Part shown: positions 17,974 to 26,731 of the stretch, piece by piece
Position numbering within the stretch: position 1 is the stretch's first letter
How the letters are laid out: every line of letters starts with the position of its first letter
The notes under the pieces: generated by a model
Told to the model about the DNA's origin: nothing
Seen by the model: only the letters and a program-made list of their open reading frames with translations
Databases searched by the model: none
Program-made: the position numbers and the translations under genes
NCBI GenBank assembly: GCA_038878695.1
Contig: JAVZVD010000001.1
Location: forward strand, 522,024-586,023
Length of the DNA stretch: 64,000 bases
Source: Fervidicoccaceae archaeon
GTDB lineage: Archaea > Thermoproteota > Thermoprotei_A > Sulfolobales > Fervidicoccaceae
Direction: 5' to 3'

Positions 17974-19413
17974 TTGCTCGAGAGGCCCGAGCCCGAGAGC
18001 TTCGGCGAGTGGTTCGACAAAGTATTGAGCGACGCCGAGCTCTACGACTATGGCAGGTACCCGGTCAAGGGCGCCGGGGTGTGGATGCCCTACGGCTTCG
18101 CGCTGAGGAGGAATGTTCTCGAGGTGGTCAGGAGGCACCTGGACTCCACGGGGCACGAGGAGGTCCTATTCCCCATGTTGATTCCCGAGGAGCTCCTCGT
18201 TAAGGAGGAGGAGCACGTGGCCGGCTTCAGAGACCAGGTGCTCTGGGTGACGCACGGAGGATTGGAGGAGCTCGACATCAAGTACGCTCTCAGACCCACT
18301 AGCGAGACATCGATAAGCTACATGGAGAGTCTGTGGTTGAGCAGCTACAAGCAGCTCCCCAAGAAGTACTATCAGGTGGTCAGCGTCTTCAGGTACGAGA
18401 CCAAGGCCACGAGGCCTATGATAAGGCTAAGAGAGGTCACTACGTTCAAGGAGGCTCACACGGCTCACGCCTCATTCGAGGACGCCGAGAGGCAGGTGCT
18501 CGAGGCGATCGAGATCTACAAGAAGATCTTCGACGAGCTGCGCGTGCCCTACGCGATCAGCAAGAGGCCAGACTGGGATAAATTCGCCGGCGCCCTCTAC
18601 ACGATAGCCTTCGACACAGTCTTCCCGGATGGCAGAGTCCTTCAGATAGGCACGGTCCACCACTTGGGGCAAGCCTTCTCGAAAGCTCTTGACGTCAAGA
18701 TACAGTTGGCCGACGAGGACCACGACTACGTCTGGCAGACGAGCTACGGCTTATCGGATAGAATTATTGCCTCCGTCGTAGCGATCCACGGAGACGTTCG
18801 AGGGCTCATTCTGCCCTTCGCGATAGCGCCGATCCAGGTGGTGATAGTACCGATACCAGCGAGGAGCGAGGAGGTCAGGAGGAGAATAGAGGAGCTGGTC
18901 TCGAGCCTAGCCTCTCAGCTGGCCGAGTGCGGCCTGAGGGTCAAGGTGGATCTCAGAGAAGAGCTCACGCCGGGGAGGAAGTTCTACGAGTGGGAGACCA
19001 AGGGAGTCCCTCTGCGCCTCGAGGTGGGCGCCGCCGAGGTAGAGAGCGGCGAAATCGTGGTGGCGAGGAGAGACACTCTTACGAAGATGAAGGTAAAGCG
19101 CGAGGACCTGTGCCAAGAGCTGAGAAGGCTGGGCCAGGAGATAGACTCAAATCTCTCGGCGAGAGCCTGGAGGTGGCTGCGCGAACACTACGCGGTCGTG
19201 AAGAGCGTCGACGAGGCGAGGAGCGTCCTGAGCAGCGTCGGCGGGATTGTGGAGGTGCCGTGGTGCGGCAGGAGCTCCTGCGGTAAGGGGCTGGAGGATA
19301 GAATCGACGCGAGAGCTCTCGGAACTCCGTTGGACGAAGTCAGGGCGAGCGGGGACTGCCCTCTCTGCGGGAGCCCCTCGGTCACGTCATTGCGCTTCGC
19401 TAGGACATATTAA
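17974..19413 (+). CDS. proS: Prolyl-tRNA synthetase (archaeal/eukaryal type)
   Basis: 479 residues, class II synthetase of the archaeal/eukaryal form without the bacterial editing insertion. Motif 2 is seen as [16 protein letters not shown], with [10 protein letters not shown] after it and the motif 3-like [19 protein letters not shown]. The C-terminal zinc-binding domain has [11 protein letters not shown] and [10 protein letters not shown] cysteines and ends in a Tyr, as expected for this type. TTG start at 17974. Confidence 0.95.
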   Translation: MLERPEPESFGEWFDKVLSDAELYDYGRYPVKGAGVWMPYGFALRRNVLEVVRRHLDSTGHEEVLFPMLIPEELLVKEEEHVAGFRDQVLWVTHGGLEELDIKYALRPTSETSISYMESLWLSSYKQLPKKYYQVVSVFRYETKATRPMIRLREVTTFKEAHTAHASFEDAERQVLEAIEIYKKIFDELRVPYAISKRPDWDKFAGALYTIAFDTVFPDGRVLQIGTVHHLGQAFSKALDVKIQLADEDHDYVWQTSYGLSDRIIASVVAIHGDVRGLILPFAIAPIQVVIVPIPARSEEVRRRIEELVSSLASQLAECGLRVKVDLREELTPGRKFYEWETKGVPLRLEVGAAEVESGEIVVARRDTLTKMKVKREDLCQELRRLGQEIDSNLSARAWRWLREHYAVVKSVDEARSVLSSVGGIVEVPWCGRSSCGKGLEDRIDARALGTPLDEVRASGDCPLCGSPSVTSLRFARTY

Positions 19414-19454
19414 GAGGAGCGGAGCATCGATACGACAGCACGGGGTGCGACGAG

Positions 19455-19742
19455 TTGCCGAAGAAGAGGGAGAGCAGAGGTAGAAGAAAGGGCGATAAGG
19501 GTTACGTGGAGAGGATCCAATGCGATAACTGTGGAAGGCTCGTGCCGGAGGACAAGATAATAGTAGTCACGAGAACGTATAGCCCGGTGGATCCTCAGCT
19601 CGCGAGAGAGCTGGAGAAGAAGGGAGCGATGATAATGAGATTCCCCATCGAGAAAAAGTACTGCGTGTCGTGCGCTATACACTACGGGATAATCAAGGTG
19701 AGAGCCGAGGAGGAGAGGAAAAGGAGAGGCCTGACGCTTTAG
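19455..19742 (+). CDS. rps26e: 30S ribosomal protein eS26
   Basis: 95 residues with the basic N-terminus PKKRESRGRRKGDKG, the paired zinc cysteines CDNC and YCVSCAIHYG, and the RPxxR-like basic tail. eS26 is typical of Thermoproteota and Asgard-type archaea and absent from most Euryarchaeota, so it helps place the genome. TTG start. The next gene (trmY) begins two bases after its stop, so the two are co-transcribed. Confidence 0.95.
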   Translation: MPKKRESRGRRKGDKGYVERIQCDNCGRLVPEDKIIVVTRTYSPVDPQLARELEKKGAMIMRFPIEKKYCVSCAIHYGIIKVRAEEERKRRGLTL

Positions 19743-19743
19743 C

Positions 19744-20370
19744 TTGCGCGCCGCGCTGGTCGTCTTCTCTCTCCGCGGCGAGACTGAGATCTCGTCTCTT
19801 CCTCGCCGCGGCTTCGCCTCGGCGTCGCGCAGACTCGACATAGCGATTAGAGTCTCCTACTACATTCTCACCAACCGCTACCTCGTTAGACGTCTGAAGC
19901 CCAGGATCTCCATAGTGATAGGAGAACCTCCTCGCCGCCCTCTCCACCTTATGTTGCGCGAGGACTTCTGGGAAGACTTCGCCGGAGCCACGGAAGTTGA
20001 GGCTCTCGGGTACTTCAGGGACTCGGTGGCCGGCCGGAGGAGAGTCAATCGACTGAGGGAAGGGCTTTACGAGGCTCTATCGCGTTACGTCCACTCCGGC
20101 TACAGGGTCGTGGTGCTCAGAGAGCGAGGCGCGAGAATAGCTCCGCAAGAGTTTCGGAGCCTCGGGGATCCCGTCTTCGTCGTAGGCAGCGACGCCGACC
20201 CCCCCGATTGGGTGGAGAGATACTTCAAGGGCTCGATAAACATCTCGCTGGGCTCCAGAAGCTACTTGACGCTCCACGCGGCTCTCTTCGCTCTCTTATG
20301 CTGCGCCTCCTGGGAAGATTACGTCCTCATCCCTCGCAGGCTCTCGCGCACATCTCTCGCATTACGATAG
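19744..20370 (+). CDS. trmY: tRNA (pseudouridine-54 N1)-methyltransferase
   Basis: 208 residues of the SPOUT-class TrmY (formerly DUF358) family. It methylates N1 of pseudouridine 54 in the T-loop of archaeal tRNAs. Family pattern is visible: RRLDIAIRVSYYILTN near residue 29, the SAM-knot strand DPVFVVGSDAD, and ISLGSRSYLTLHAALF forming the trefoil C-terminus. The usual GDHxG in the knot is GSDAD here. TTG start two bases after rps26e. Its 3' end overlaps the convergent endonuclease IV-like gene by 44 bases. Confidence 0.82.
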   Translation: MRAALVVFSLRGETEISSLPRRGFASASRRLDIAIRVSYYILTNRYLVRRLKPRISIVIGEPPRRPLHLMLREDFWEDFAGATEVEALGYFRDSVAGRRRVNRLREGLYEALSRYVHSGYRVVVLRERGARIAPQEFRSLGDPVFVVGSDADPPDWVERYFKGSINISLGSRSYLTLHAALFALLCCASWEDYVLIPRRLSRTSLALR

Positions 20371-21181
20371 CGTCTCTCTCGAGAAGGGGGCTCTCGCTTA
20401 TCACGACGGCGTCTATCCCAGCCTCCGAGTAAGCCGAGCATACTGCCCCGAAGTCAGGGCCCCCCTCGTCGGACATCACCAGGTGCCTCTTCTCTCCACC
20501 CCGCCCGTGCTCTATCTTCGAGAAGTGCGTGTGGAGGGGCCTCACGGCCTCTCTCCCGAGCTCTCTCTCGATCAAATCGATGGTTCTCAGAACGTCGCTC
20601 GGACTCGAGGGGAACTTGCCGCCGCTCCTCGCGTACAAATGAGCCCAATCGATGGTCGGTCTGCATCTATCGACAGAAGAGCATATGGCGATGATCTCCT
20701 CGACGCTTCCTATCTGCTTGGTCTTGCCCGTGGTTTCGGGCGCTAGCCACGACGACCTGCCGCTCACGATCTTCGAGACTTCCTCGACGCCTTTCACGAC
20801 CATCTTCAGGGCCTCGGTTCGCGTGAAGGCGCCGTAGTAGCCCGGGTGGAAGACGACGGCGTAGCTTCCCATCCAATCGCTGGCCTCGACGGCCTCGGCG
20901 AGTCTGCGCACGCTAGCCTCGCGAGTCTGCTGCTTCTCGCTGGCTAAATTGATGTAATATGGCGCGTGGAGGCTCAATAGCACGCCATTTTCCGAGGCGG
21001 CGCGTCCGAGCGCCTCAGCCCTCTCCTTGGAGATGTTGACCCCGCGGACAGCTTCGTATTCCATGGCGTCAAGGCCCAATTCTCTGAGGAATCGAGGAGC
21101 CTCGAGCAGGTCTCCTCTGAGGTCGATCGGCTTCCCAGCTGGACCGAACCTAACGTCTCCGCACTTGCGGCCGAGCCTCAG
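20327..21181 (-). CDS. Endonuclease IV-like TIM-barrel protein, probable CTG start
   Basis: Xylose isomerase/endonuclease IV-like barrel with the LSLHAPYYINLAS strand, VVFHPGYY, APETTGK, PTIDWAHLY and HTHFSKIEH metal-ligand positions of AP endonuclease IV. A start at 21079 (TTG) would cut off the first barrel strand, because translation upstream continues VRFGPAGKPIDL, the usual N-terminus of this archaeal branch. No ATG, GTG or TTG lies upstream in frame. A CTG at 21181 gives 284 residues, and a TATA-like AATAAAAATC about 40 bases farther upstream would give a short leader. It probably cleaves at abasic sites, but some relatives are isomerases. Confidence 0.75.
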   Translation of the reverse strand: MRLGRKCGDVRFGPAGKPIDLRGDLLEAPRFLRELGLDAMEYEAVRGVNISKERAEALGRAASENGVLLSLHAPYYINLASEKQQTREASVRRLAEAVEASDWMGSYAVVFHPGYYGAFTRTEALKMVVKGVEEVSKIVSGRSSWLAPETTGKTKQIGSVEEIIAICSSVDRCRPTIDWAHLYARSGGKFPSSPSDVLRTIDLIERELGREAVRPLHTHFSKIEHGRGGEKRHLVMSDEGGPDFGAVCSAYSEAGIDAVVISESPLLERDAIVMREMCARACEG

Positions 21182-21290
21182 AGAGCACCGCCCGGCTCGA
21201 CGTACGTGAAGACTCTAGATTTTTATTGTTTCGCTCTGCGCGGAGTCGAAGGCAGCTGCGCTGTCGGCGTCGAAAATCTTATTAATTGAG

Positions 21291-21311
21291 CGCGGCCCGG
21301 AGCGGGCCGCG
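21291..21311 (+). promoter_or_regulatory. Perfect 9-bp inverted repeat ahead of lysW
   Basis: CGCGGCCCG-GAG-CGGGCCGCG: a perfect 9-base inverted repeat with a 3-base loop. Its last base is the first G of the GGAGGT ribosome-binding site at 21311. The AT-rich CTTATTAAT at 21278-21287 would put the transcription start within or next to the repeat. It could therefore be a repressor operator at the start site, or, if fully transcribed, a hairpin that masks the Shine-Dalgarno. Confidence 0.5.
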
Positions 21312-21324
21312 GAGGTCCAGGGCC

Positions 21325-21498
21325 TTGGTCAAGATGGAGTGCCCAATCTGCGGCGGAGAAATCGAAGTGCCCGAGGATGCGATGCCGGGAGAGGTCTTCG
21401 AGCACGCGGAGTGCGGGACGCAGCTCGTCCTCTATGAGGAGGGGGGAGCGCTCAAGCTGAGAGAGCTCGAGGAAGTGGCCGAGGATTGGGGCGAGTAG
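21325..21498 (+). CDS. lysW: LysW/ArgW amino-group carrier protein
   Basis: 54 residues from the ATG at 21334, or 57 from the TTG at 21325, which is better spaced from GGAGGT. LysW carries alpha-aminoadipate or glutamate on its C-terminal Glu during lysine/arginine biosynthesis by the carrier-protein route. Diagnostic features: N-terminal CPICGGEIEVP, a second zinc-binding half GEVFEHAECGTQL, and the invariant C-terminal EDWGE. The partner genes (lysX/argX, kinase, reductase, aminotransferase, deacylase) are not nearby, so this copy is detached from its pathway operon. Confidence 0.92.
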   Translation: MVKMECPICGGEIEVPEDAMPGEVFEHAECGTQLVLYEEGGALKLRELEEVAEDWGE

Positions 21499-21507
21499 CG
21501 GCGAGCC

Positions 21508-22302
21508 TCACAGAATTATCTTGAGCCCTCTCTTAGCCAAGAAGACTTCTCTGTGAATGGCGAGAGCCTCACTGAGCAGCAGCCACTCTCTCCCCCTATA
21601 TCTGGTGCTCCTGTGGAACAGCACGAGCATCTTGCTATTGGTCTCCTCGGCAACGAGAGCGGCGTCGCGAGCCGTGGAGTGTCCATATCGATGCGCTACC
21701 TCTCTATCAAGCCAACTGAACGTGGCATCGTGTATCAGGACGTCGGAGCCCTCGACGTGGCGAAAATAGTCGGGGCAGGGGCTCGTGTCGCCGGTGTAAG
21801 AGACCTTGAAGACCCTCGAGAGCCCCTCTCTCTTCTTCCTGTACCCGCTGACAGCGTACCCGTAGGACTCCGAAACGTGGCACGTTCTGAAGCACGAGAC
21901 CTCGAGGAGAGCTCCCGAATCCTCGAAGATCACGGGCTCGTTGCACGAGGCAAAGCGCACGGAGTAGGAGGGCTCGAAGCCCGTATTGACGAACGAGGCC
22001 TCGAGGAGAGACCTCACGGCCTCGGGCCCCTGCAAAATCAAGGGCCGAGAGCGAGAGGACATGCTCATGCTCTGGAGGAGGCCCGGGAGGCCGAACACGT
22101 GGTCTCCGTGAGCGTGGGTTACATGGATTGAGTCCAATCTGGCGGGCCCCACGCCTGCTCTCAAGAGCTCGAGTTGAGCTCCCTCTCCGGCGTCTAAGAG
22201 GATCTTCCACCCGCGGAACGACATGAGGATCGCCGGCATGCCCTCCGACGGCAAGGGCGCTCCCGCCGAAGTTCCCAAGAACAGCACGTAGCCCTCACTC
22301 AC
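21508..22302 (-). CDS. rnz: Ribonuclease Z (tRNA 3'-processing endonuclease)
   Basis: 264 residues, metallo-beta-lactamase fold. The zinc motif THAHGDHVFGLPGL lies near residue 60, with later ligands in TCHVSESYGYAV, SYTGDTSPC and YGHSTARDA. This is the short single-domain form. It cleaves tRNA precursors after the discriminator, necessary here because some tRNA genes (His) lack encoded CCA. GTG start at 22302, overlapping the upstream trmG10 stop by eight bases; the two RNA-maturation genes form an operon. Confidence 0.93.
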   Translation of the reverse strand: MSEGYVLFLGTSAGAPLPSEGMPAILMSFRGWKILLDAGEGAQLELLRAGVGPARLDSIHVTHAHGDHVFGLPGLLQSMSMSSRSRPLILQGPEAVRSLLEASFVNTGFEPSYSVRFASCNEPVIFEDSGALLEVSCFRTCHVSESYGYAVSGYRKKREGLSRVFKVSYTGDTSPCPDYFRHVEGSDVLIHDATFSWLDREVAHRYGHSTARDAALVAEETNSKMLVLFHRSTRYRGREWLLLSEALAIHREVFLAKRGLKIIL

Positions 22303-23329
22303 GCTCGTACACCGTTATCTGCCTGGTGAGCGCCGAGTGGACGTACATGGGGCATCTCCTCCAGAGCGCCAGGCCTCCTTCGCCTCGGCGGGGCAACCTC
22401 CACTCCATCGGTGTTACGATCACGGCTCTTCCTCCTCTTTTCAGGAGGAGGGGGAGCAACTCGATGAAGCGTCGAGCTAGCTCCTCTTCGCAATTGGGCC
22501 CTCGGGTCGATCTCCCGTACGGCAAATCCGAGGCGACGGCCTCTATGGCTTCTCCTCGGAGCGGCGGAGAGCGCGCGTCCCAGCGAACGACGTCGCAATT
22601 GGCCTCGCGCTCGGATCCCGCATTTAGCTTCGCGCACTCAGCGTAGTCGCGCCTCAACTCGCCGCAGAGCACGTAGAGAGAAGCACCGATGGCCTGCCTC
22701 GCGATCGTGCCCACTCCACAGAAAAAGTCAGCGAACTTAGAGACTTGATTGCGCGAGGCTAAGTTGAAGAGTAGCCTTGCGAACCACGCGTTGAGAGCAC
22801 CAGGCCTATAGCAGGGAAGCTCGTGTGGGTTCTCGAGAAGCAGAGCGCCCTTGCTCTCGCTCGAGAGCACGCGCCCCAGAGCCATGAGGCCGTCGACTAG
22901 CGCGATCCTAATCGCCCCAGCTCTCCCTCTGCCCCCTAGTCTGACCCTCACGCCCCAGCGCCCCTCAATGAAACGAGCGGCCTCGCGCAGAATCTCCTCG
23001 CCCGTCGGAATCGCCGACGCCGAGCCGAGAGTCCTCAGGCTCAGGGTCACGCCGATCGTCGGAGGCTCGCGCAGGCACTCCTCGAGGAGAGACCCCACGT
23101 CCTCCCTCCGCTCGAGCTCGCCGATGCAGAGGAGCTCCCCGACCTCCTTGATGGTAGCCGAGAGCCTTTGAGCCATCACGGCTCTCTCGGGGGAAGTCCT
23201 GAGAGCAACGAACTGGGTCAACTCTAGCAGGATCTCCTCCTCATTGAAAAAGGAGAGGAGCTCGGCCATAGACAAGCACGGGTGCGAGCCGCTATAGAGA
23301 GCGTAGAGCGCGCCGTCGCGCTTCCACAT
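22295..23329 (-). CDS. trmG10: tRNA (guanine-10 N2)-methyltransferase TrmG10-like
   Basis: 344 residues with an N-terminal THUMP-like region and a C-terminal Rossmann methyltransferase. Motifs: PCYRPGALNAWFARLLFNLA, motif I DFFCGVGTI, GELRRDYAECAKLNA, and the catalytic motif IV SDLPYGRSTRG. Archaeal TrmG10/Trm11 makes m2G10 or m2,2G10 in tRNA. It lies upstream of rnz with overlapping frames and downstream of prs. Confidence 0.85.
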   Translation of the reverse strand: MWKRDGALYALYSGSHPCLSMAELLSFFNEEEILLELTQFVALRTSPERAVMAQRLSATIKEVGELLCIGELERREDVGSLLEECLREPPTIGVTLSLRTLGSASAIPTGEEILREAARFIEGRWGVRVRLGGRGRAGAIRIALVDGLMALGRVLSSESKGALLLENPHELPCYRPGALNAWFARLLFNLASRNQVSKFADFFCGVGTIARQAIGASLYVLCGELRRDYAECAKLNAGSEREANCDVVRWDARSPPLRGEAIEAVASDLPYGRSTRGPNCEEELARRFIELLPLLLKRGGRAVIVTPMEWRLPRRGEGGLALWRRCPMYVHSALTRQITVYERE

Positions 23330-23339
23330 GCCTCTCCTC

Positions 23340-24254
23340 CTACCTCAAGAGCCCGGATCGCTCTATGGCCTCGGCGGCCTCTCTCAGGAAGCTGTGATAG
23401 ACCACCCCCTCGACGGGGGGGAGCGTATCGAGGGCGTGCACCTCGGCCACGCCGGCCTCTCTCAGCCTCTCGCGCGCTCCGCCGCACATGAGAGCGTGCG
23501 ACGCGACCACTCTGACGCTCTTGGCGCCGCGCTCTAGCATCATGGCGGCGGCTCTGGCCACGGTGCCTCCCGTACTTATTATGTCGTCTACTATGAGCAC
23601 ATCCCTCCCGCTCACGTCGACGCTCTTCGGGCTCACGCTGACTTCTCCCGTGACTCTGTCTCTGCTCTTCTCGAGGTAGTCGTGTGGCGCTCCGAGGATC
23701 GCGGCCAGAGAGCGCGCGCGGTAGAGCGCTCCGGCATCCGGGGCCAAGACCACCAAGTTCTCGGGCCTCAGCCCGGCGGCCGCCTCGGCCAGAGCCCTTG
23801 TGGCGAGGACGTTCTCAGCGTATCCCCCGAAGGCTCGGAGGACCGACGCGCTGTGGACGTCCACGGCGAAGAGAGCGCGGATCCCCTGGAGCGAAAGCAC
23901 CTCGAGGAGCGCGAAGACGCTGACGGGCTCGCCCGGGAGGAAGACCTTATCCTGTCTGGCGTATGCTAGGTAGGGCACTAGCGCGAGCAGCCTCTCCGCT
24001 CCCGCGCGCCTACAAGCGTCGGCCATCAGCACGAGCTGCCACAGACTCTTATCCTGCGGGGGCGCGAGAGACTGAAGGAGCAGTACTCGCCTACCGCGCA
24101 CGAGGCCGGGGTCGACCCTCACGTAAGTTTCCCCGTCGGGGAAATCGCGGTGAGCGGCGCGCGATACCTCAACCTCTCCGAAGGCCTCGATCACGCGACT
24201 CTCGTCGAGCCACCACGATTGAGGCCCCATGATCACCACTACGTCTCTCGACAA
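23340..24254 (-). CDS. prs: Ribose-phosphate pyrophosphokinase
   Basis: 304 residues, makes PRPP from ribose 5-phosphate and ATP. Visible: RDFPDGETYVRV, the ATP loop YLAYARQDKVFLPGEPVS, FAVDVHSAS and the PRPP-binding loop VLIVDDIISTGGT. The length and lack of the extended bacterial regulatory features suit the archaeal class. It connects with the PHI gene at 220, since the reverse RuMP pathway supplies its pentose substrate. The gene lies 10 bases upstream of trmG10 in the same orientation. Confidence 0.93.
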   Translation of the reverse strand: MSRDVVVIMGPQSWWLDESRVIEAFGEVEVSRAAHRDFPDGETYVRVDPGLVRGRRVLLLQSLAPPQDKSLWQLVLMADACRRAGAERLLALVPYLAYARQDKVFLPGEPVSVFALLEVLSLQGIRALFAVDVHSASVLRAFGGYAENVLATRALAEAAAGLRPENLVVLAPDAGALYRARSLAAILGAPHDYLEKSRDRVTGEVSVSPKSVDVSGRDVLIVDDIISTGGTVARAAAMMLERGAKSVRVVASHALMCGGARERLREAGVAEVHALDTLPPVEGVVYHSFLREAAEAIERSGLLR

Positions 24255-24273
24255 GGCTCTTCGCCCCTCGCGC

Positions 24274-26322
24274 TCACTGGCGGATCTCGAACTTTATAGC
24301 TCCGCTCAAAATGCCCTTGGCCACCTCGCGAGCGGCCGAGCCGTGGGACTTGCTCTCGGCCACCCAGGCAACGGCCTTGATGGGGCCGACCCCCAGCCTC
24401 TCGACGAGCTCGCTCAAAGAGCTCGAGAGAGACTCGAGGGCTCTGCGATGAATAAAGCAGAGGCCCCCGTCGCTGGGCAGCTCGCAGACCGCGCACTTCT
24501 TATCTCTCGGAGTAACCTCGTAGGATGAGATCAGCGAGATCGCCTCCTCTATCTTGCCGCGCACCTCCTCAATGAGCTTCACAACGGTTCTCCTCGCCTC
24601 GTCGAGCACGCGCTCTCTGGTCTCCGCCCTCTCTCTGACGCGCCTCAACATCTCTTCGAACTCTCTTGTGAGGTTCACGTCGGCTAGCTTGGGGAAGTAT
24701 CGCTTGGTCAACTCGTAAATCTCGAGGCCGAGCCTTGTGGGCTTGACCTCCTTGCCATCCTCCACCACGTAGCCCCGCTTAAACAGCGTCTCGATTATCG
24801 GCGCTCTGGTAGACTCAGTCCCTATGCCGCTAAGCTCCATCCAAGATAATAGCGAGGCCTTCGTATGGCCTCGTCTCCTCCTCTCCGACTCTCGCCTAAC
24901 GCTGGCTCTCACGAGAGTCAGCTCTTCTCCCCTCTCGAGGGGAGGGAGGGGCTTCTCGCGAGGCTCGCGCGGGTAGCACTCAGTCCAGCCGGGTTCCACT
25001 ACTTTTACGCCCGAGCACCTGACTTCGACTCCATCGAAGGAGACCACCGCGTCGGTCTTCAATAGAACCGCGGATCTCATGAATGTGGCTATGTAGCGTC
25101 TCGCTACTAGATCGTAGAGTCTCTCTTGAAGCTTGCTTAATCTTCGAGGTCTGAGGCCCGTGGGGAATACGGCCGGATGAGCCGGGTCGGTCCTCTTCCC
25201 CTCGACCGGTTTAGGAGGTCTCCCGCGCCCTAGTATGGGCTCAACGCAGTCGGCGTAGCCAAACGACGAAAGAGACCGGAGGATCCTCTCGTGATCGGCC
25301 TCCGGCGGATAGCGCTGGCTATCGGTCCTGGGATAAGTTATCAGGCCCTCGAGGTATAGCTCCTCAGCAATTTTTTGAGTAACATAGGGAGAGAGGCCCA
25401 TGAGCCTATAGGCCTCGGCCTGCAAATCGCCGAGATTAAAGGGCGGAGGAGGGTCGAGGCGCAAGACCTCCTCGCGAACCTCCTTCACGATTCCTCGGCC
25501 AACTTCGCGTATTCTCTCTACTCGCTCTACAGCCTCGGCTCTCGTCCTAAACGGGCTACCCTCCACGACGCACTCTACCCTCTCTCCGCTCCTTCGCGCG
25601 GCCACGACCATAGCTCGGTAGATCGGCATCGCGATCTCGCTGGCTACCTCGACGAATCTATCCACAGCCTCCACTAGCGTGGGCGTCTGAACTCTTCCAA
25701 CGCTGAGCACGAGCCTCCTGCCGGTGGCCTTCTTGTGAATGTCCATGAGGAGCCTGCTGAGGTTGACCCCCCATAGCCAGTCAAGCTCGTGCCGGCAGAG
25801 GCCGGCCTCAACCATCTCGACGTCGGGACCCGTCAAGCTCCTGTAAGCTCTCGTCAGCTCCTCGGGCGTGAGGCTGGAAAACTTCATCCTCCTGTAATCT
25901 CTTCGTCTCATGACGTTGACTATTACGAGATACCCTATCACGCTGCCCTCGACGTCGTAGTCGCAGGCGTTGACGAGCTTAGAGGGCCCGAGCCTCGAGA
26001 GCCACTCCATCAGCTCAAGGAAGCGCCTCGTGTGCCTGGCCTCACGATCTACGGACCACCTAGGGACCCAAGAGTACTCGAGCACCGGGTAGCCGCGCGC
26101 CTCTGTGTGGAGTTCGAAGAGGTGGCCCGCGGCCGGCGCGACAACCGCGACCTCCTCATCGGTCGCGCCGACCCAATAGGGCGCGCCCCCGAGCCTGCAC
26201 TCCACGGGCCTCTCGAGCAAGGCTAGGGCCAGAGCTCTAGCAGCCTTGGTCTTCTCGGCGATCAGAAGCGTGAAGCCGCTGGGCGGAGCGCACCGGCCTC
26301 TCTTCGCCGAGCCTCTCTTCAA
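24274..26322 (-). CDS. topA: Type IA DNA topoisomerase (archaeal topo III/TopA-like)
   Basis: 682 residues. An N-terminal Toprim domain has Glu in [13 protein letters not shown] and the metal pair [12 protein letters not shown]. The catalytic Tyr lies in [14 protein letters not shown] near residue 330. [15 protein letters not shown] is the conserved domain III motif. A short C-terminal cysteine cluster ([14 protein letters not shown]) replaces full zinc fingers. It relaxes negative supercoils or decatenates through a single-strand break. The TTG start overlaps the rpoK stop by four bases (TTGA). The lack of a helicase domain means it is not reverse gyrase. Confidence 0.93.
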   Translation of the reverse strand: MKRGSAKRGRCAPPSGFTLLIAEKTKAARALALALLERPVECRLGGAPYWVGATDEEVAVVAPAAGHLFELHTEARGYPVLEYSWVPRWSVDREARHTRRFLELMEWLSRLGPSKLVNACDYDVEGSVIGYLVIVNVMRRRDYRRMKFSSLTPEELTRAYRSLTGPDVEMVEAGLCRHELDWLWGVNLSRLLMDIHKKATGRRLVLSVGRVQTPTLVEAVDRFVEVASEIAMPIYRAMVVAARRSGERVECVVEGSPFRTRAEAVERVERIREVGRGIVKEVREEVLRLDPPPPFNLGDLQAEAYRLMGLSPYVTQKIAEELYLEGLITYPRTDSQRYPPEADHERILRSLSSFGYADCVEPILGRGRPPKPVEGKRTDPAHPAVFPTGLRPRRLSKLQERLYDLVARRYIATFMRSAVLLKTDAVVSFDGVEVRCSGVKVVEPGWTECYPREPREKPLPPLERGEELTLVRASVRRESERRRRGHTKASLLSWMELSGIGTESTRAPIIETLFKRGYVVEDGKEVKPTRLGLEIYELTKRYFPKLADVNLTREFEEMLRRVRERAETRERVLDEARRTVVKLIEEVRGKIEEAISLISSYEVTPRDKKCAVCELPSDGGLCFIHRRALESLSSSLSELVERLGVGPIKAVAWVAESKSHGSAAREVAKGILSGAIKFEIRQ

Positions 26323-26636
26323 CGAGCGACTACACGCTCTTCAGCTTTCTCTGATCGAATGAGCCAGGAGATGGGGACGAGCTGAACGCCTCTGCCGGGC
26401 ACGCGCCGAGCTATAGTGATGGGCAGAACCCCTCTCTCGAGCTCGGCCTTTGCTAGATCTAGCGGATCGGTGCTGCCCACCTCTCGGGGATCAACGAGAG
26501 GAGGAGCGCCGAGAGAGAGCTGGAGAGCTCGAGCGCCTATGATCCTGGCTCTCTCGTACTTCGTCAACTTCTTCGGCCCCACGACCTCGTCCAACGAGCT
26601 CGGTATCTCGATGGACGCCAAGGCGCCGTCCTCCAC
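26319..26636 (-). CDS. rpoK: DNA-directed RNA polymerase subunit K (Rpb6/omega)
   Basis: 105 residues. The diagnostic core is [18 protein letters not shown], followed by [13 protein letters not shown] with the conserved C-terminal strand. The subunit stabilises RNA polymerase assembly. The N-terminal ~25 residues are variable and acidic. GTG start at 26636 with GGAGAG about ten bases upstream; a TATA-like CTCTTTTAAT (minus strand, 26691-26700) lies 55-65 bases upstream. Confidence 0.93.
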   Translation of the reverse strand: MEDGALASIEIPSSLDEVVGPKKLTKYERARIIGARALQLSLGAPPLVDPREVGSTDPLDLAKAELERGVLPITIARRVPGRGVQLVPISWLIRSEKAEERVVAR

Positions 26637-26702
26637 CTGCTCTGGTCTCTCCGAGAAGCGCCGATGATGATCAAAGCTCGCGAATCTGAGATTAAAAGAG
26701 GT

Positions 26703-26712
26703 TAAAAATAGT
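26703..26712 (-). terminator. T-rich terminator after the thermosome gene
   Basis: On the minus strand CTATTTTTAAC follows the thermosome stop by about 20 bases. Short T-runs are the normal archaeal intrinsic termination signal. The adjacent AT block at 26691-26700 then serves as the promoter of the next operon (rpoK-topA). Confidence 0.45.
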
Positions 26713-26731
26713 TTGTCATAGTGGGGAGAGG

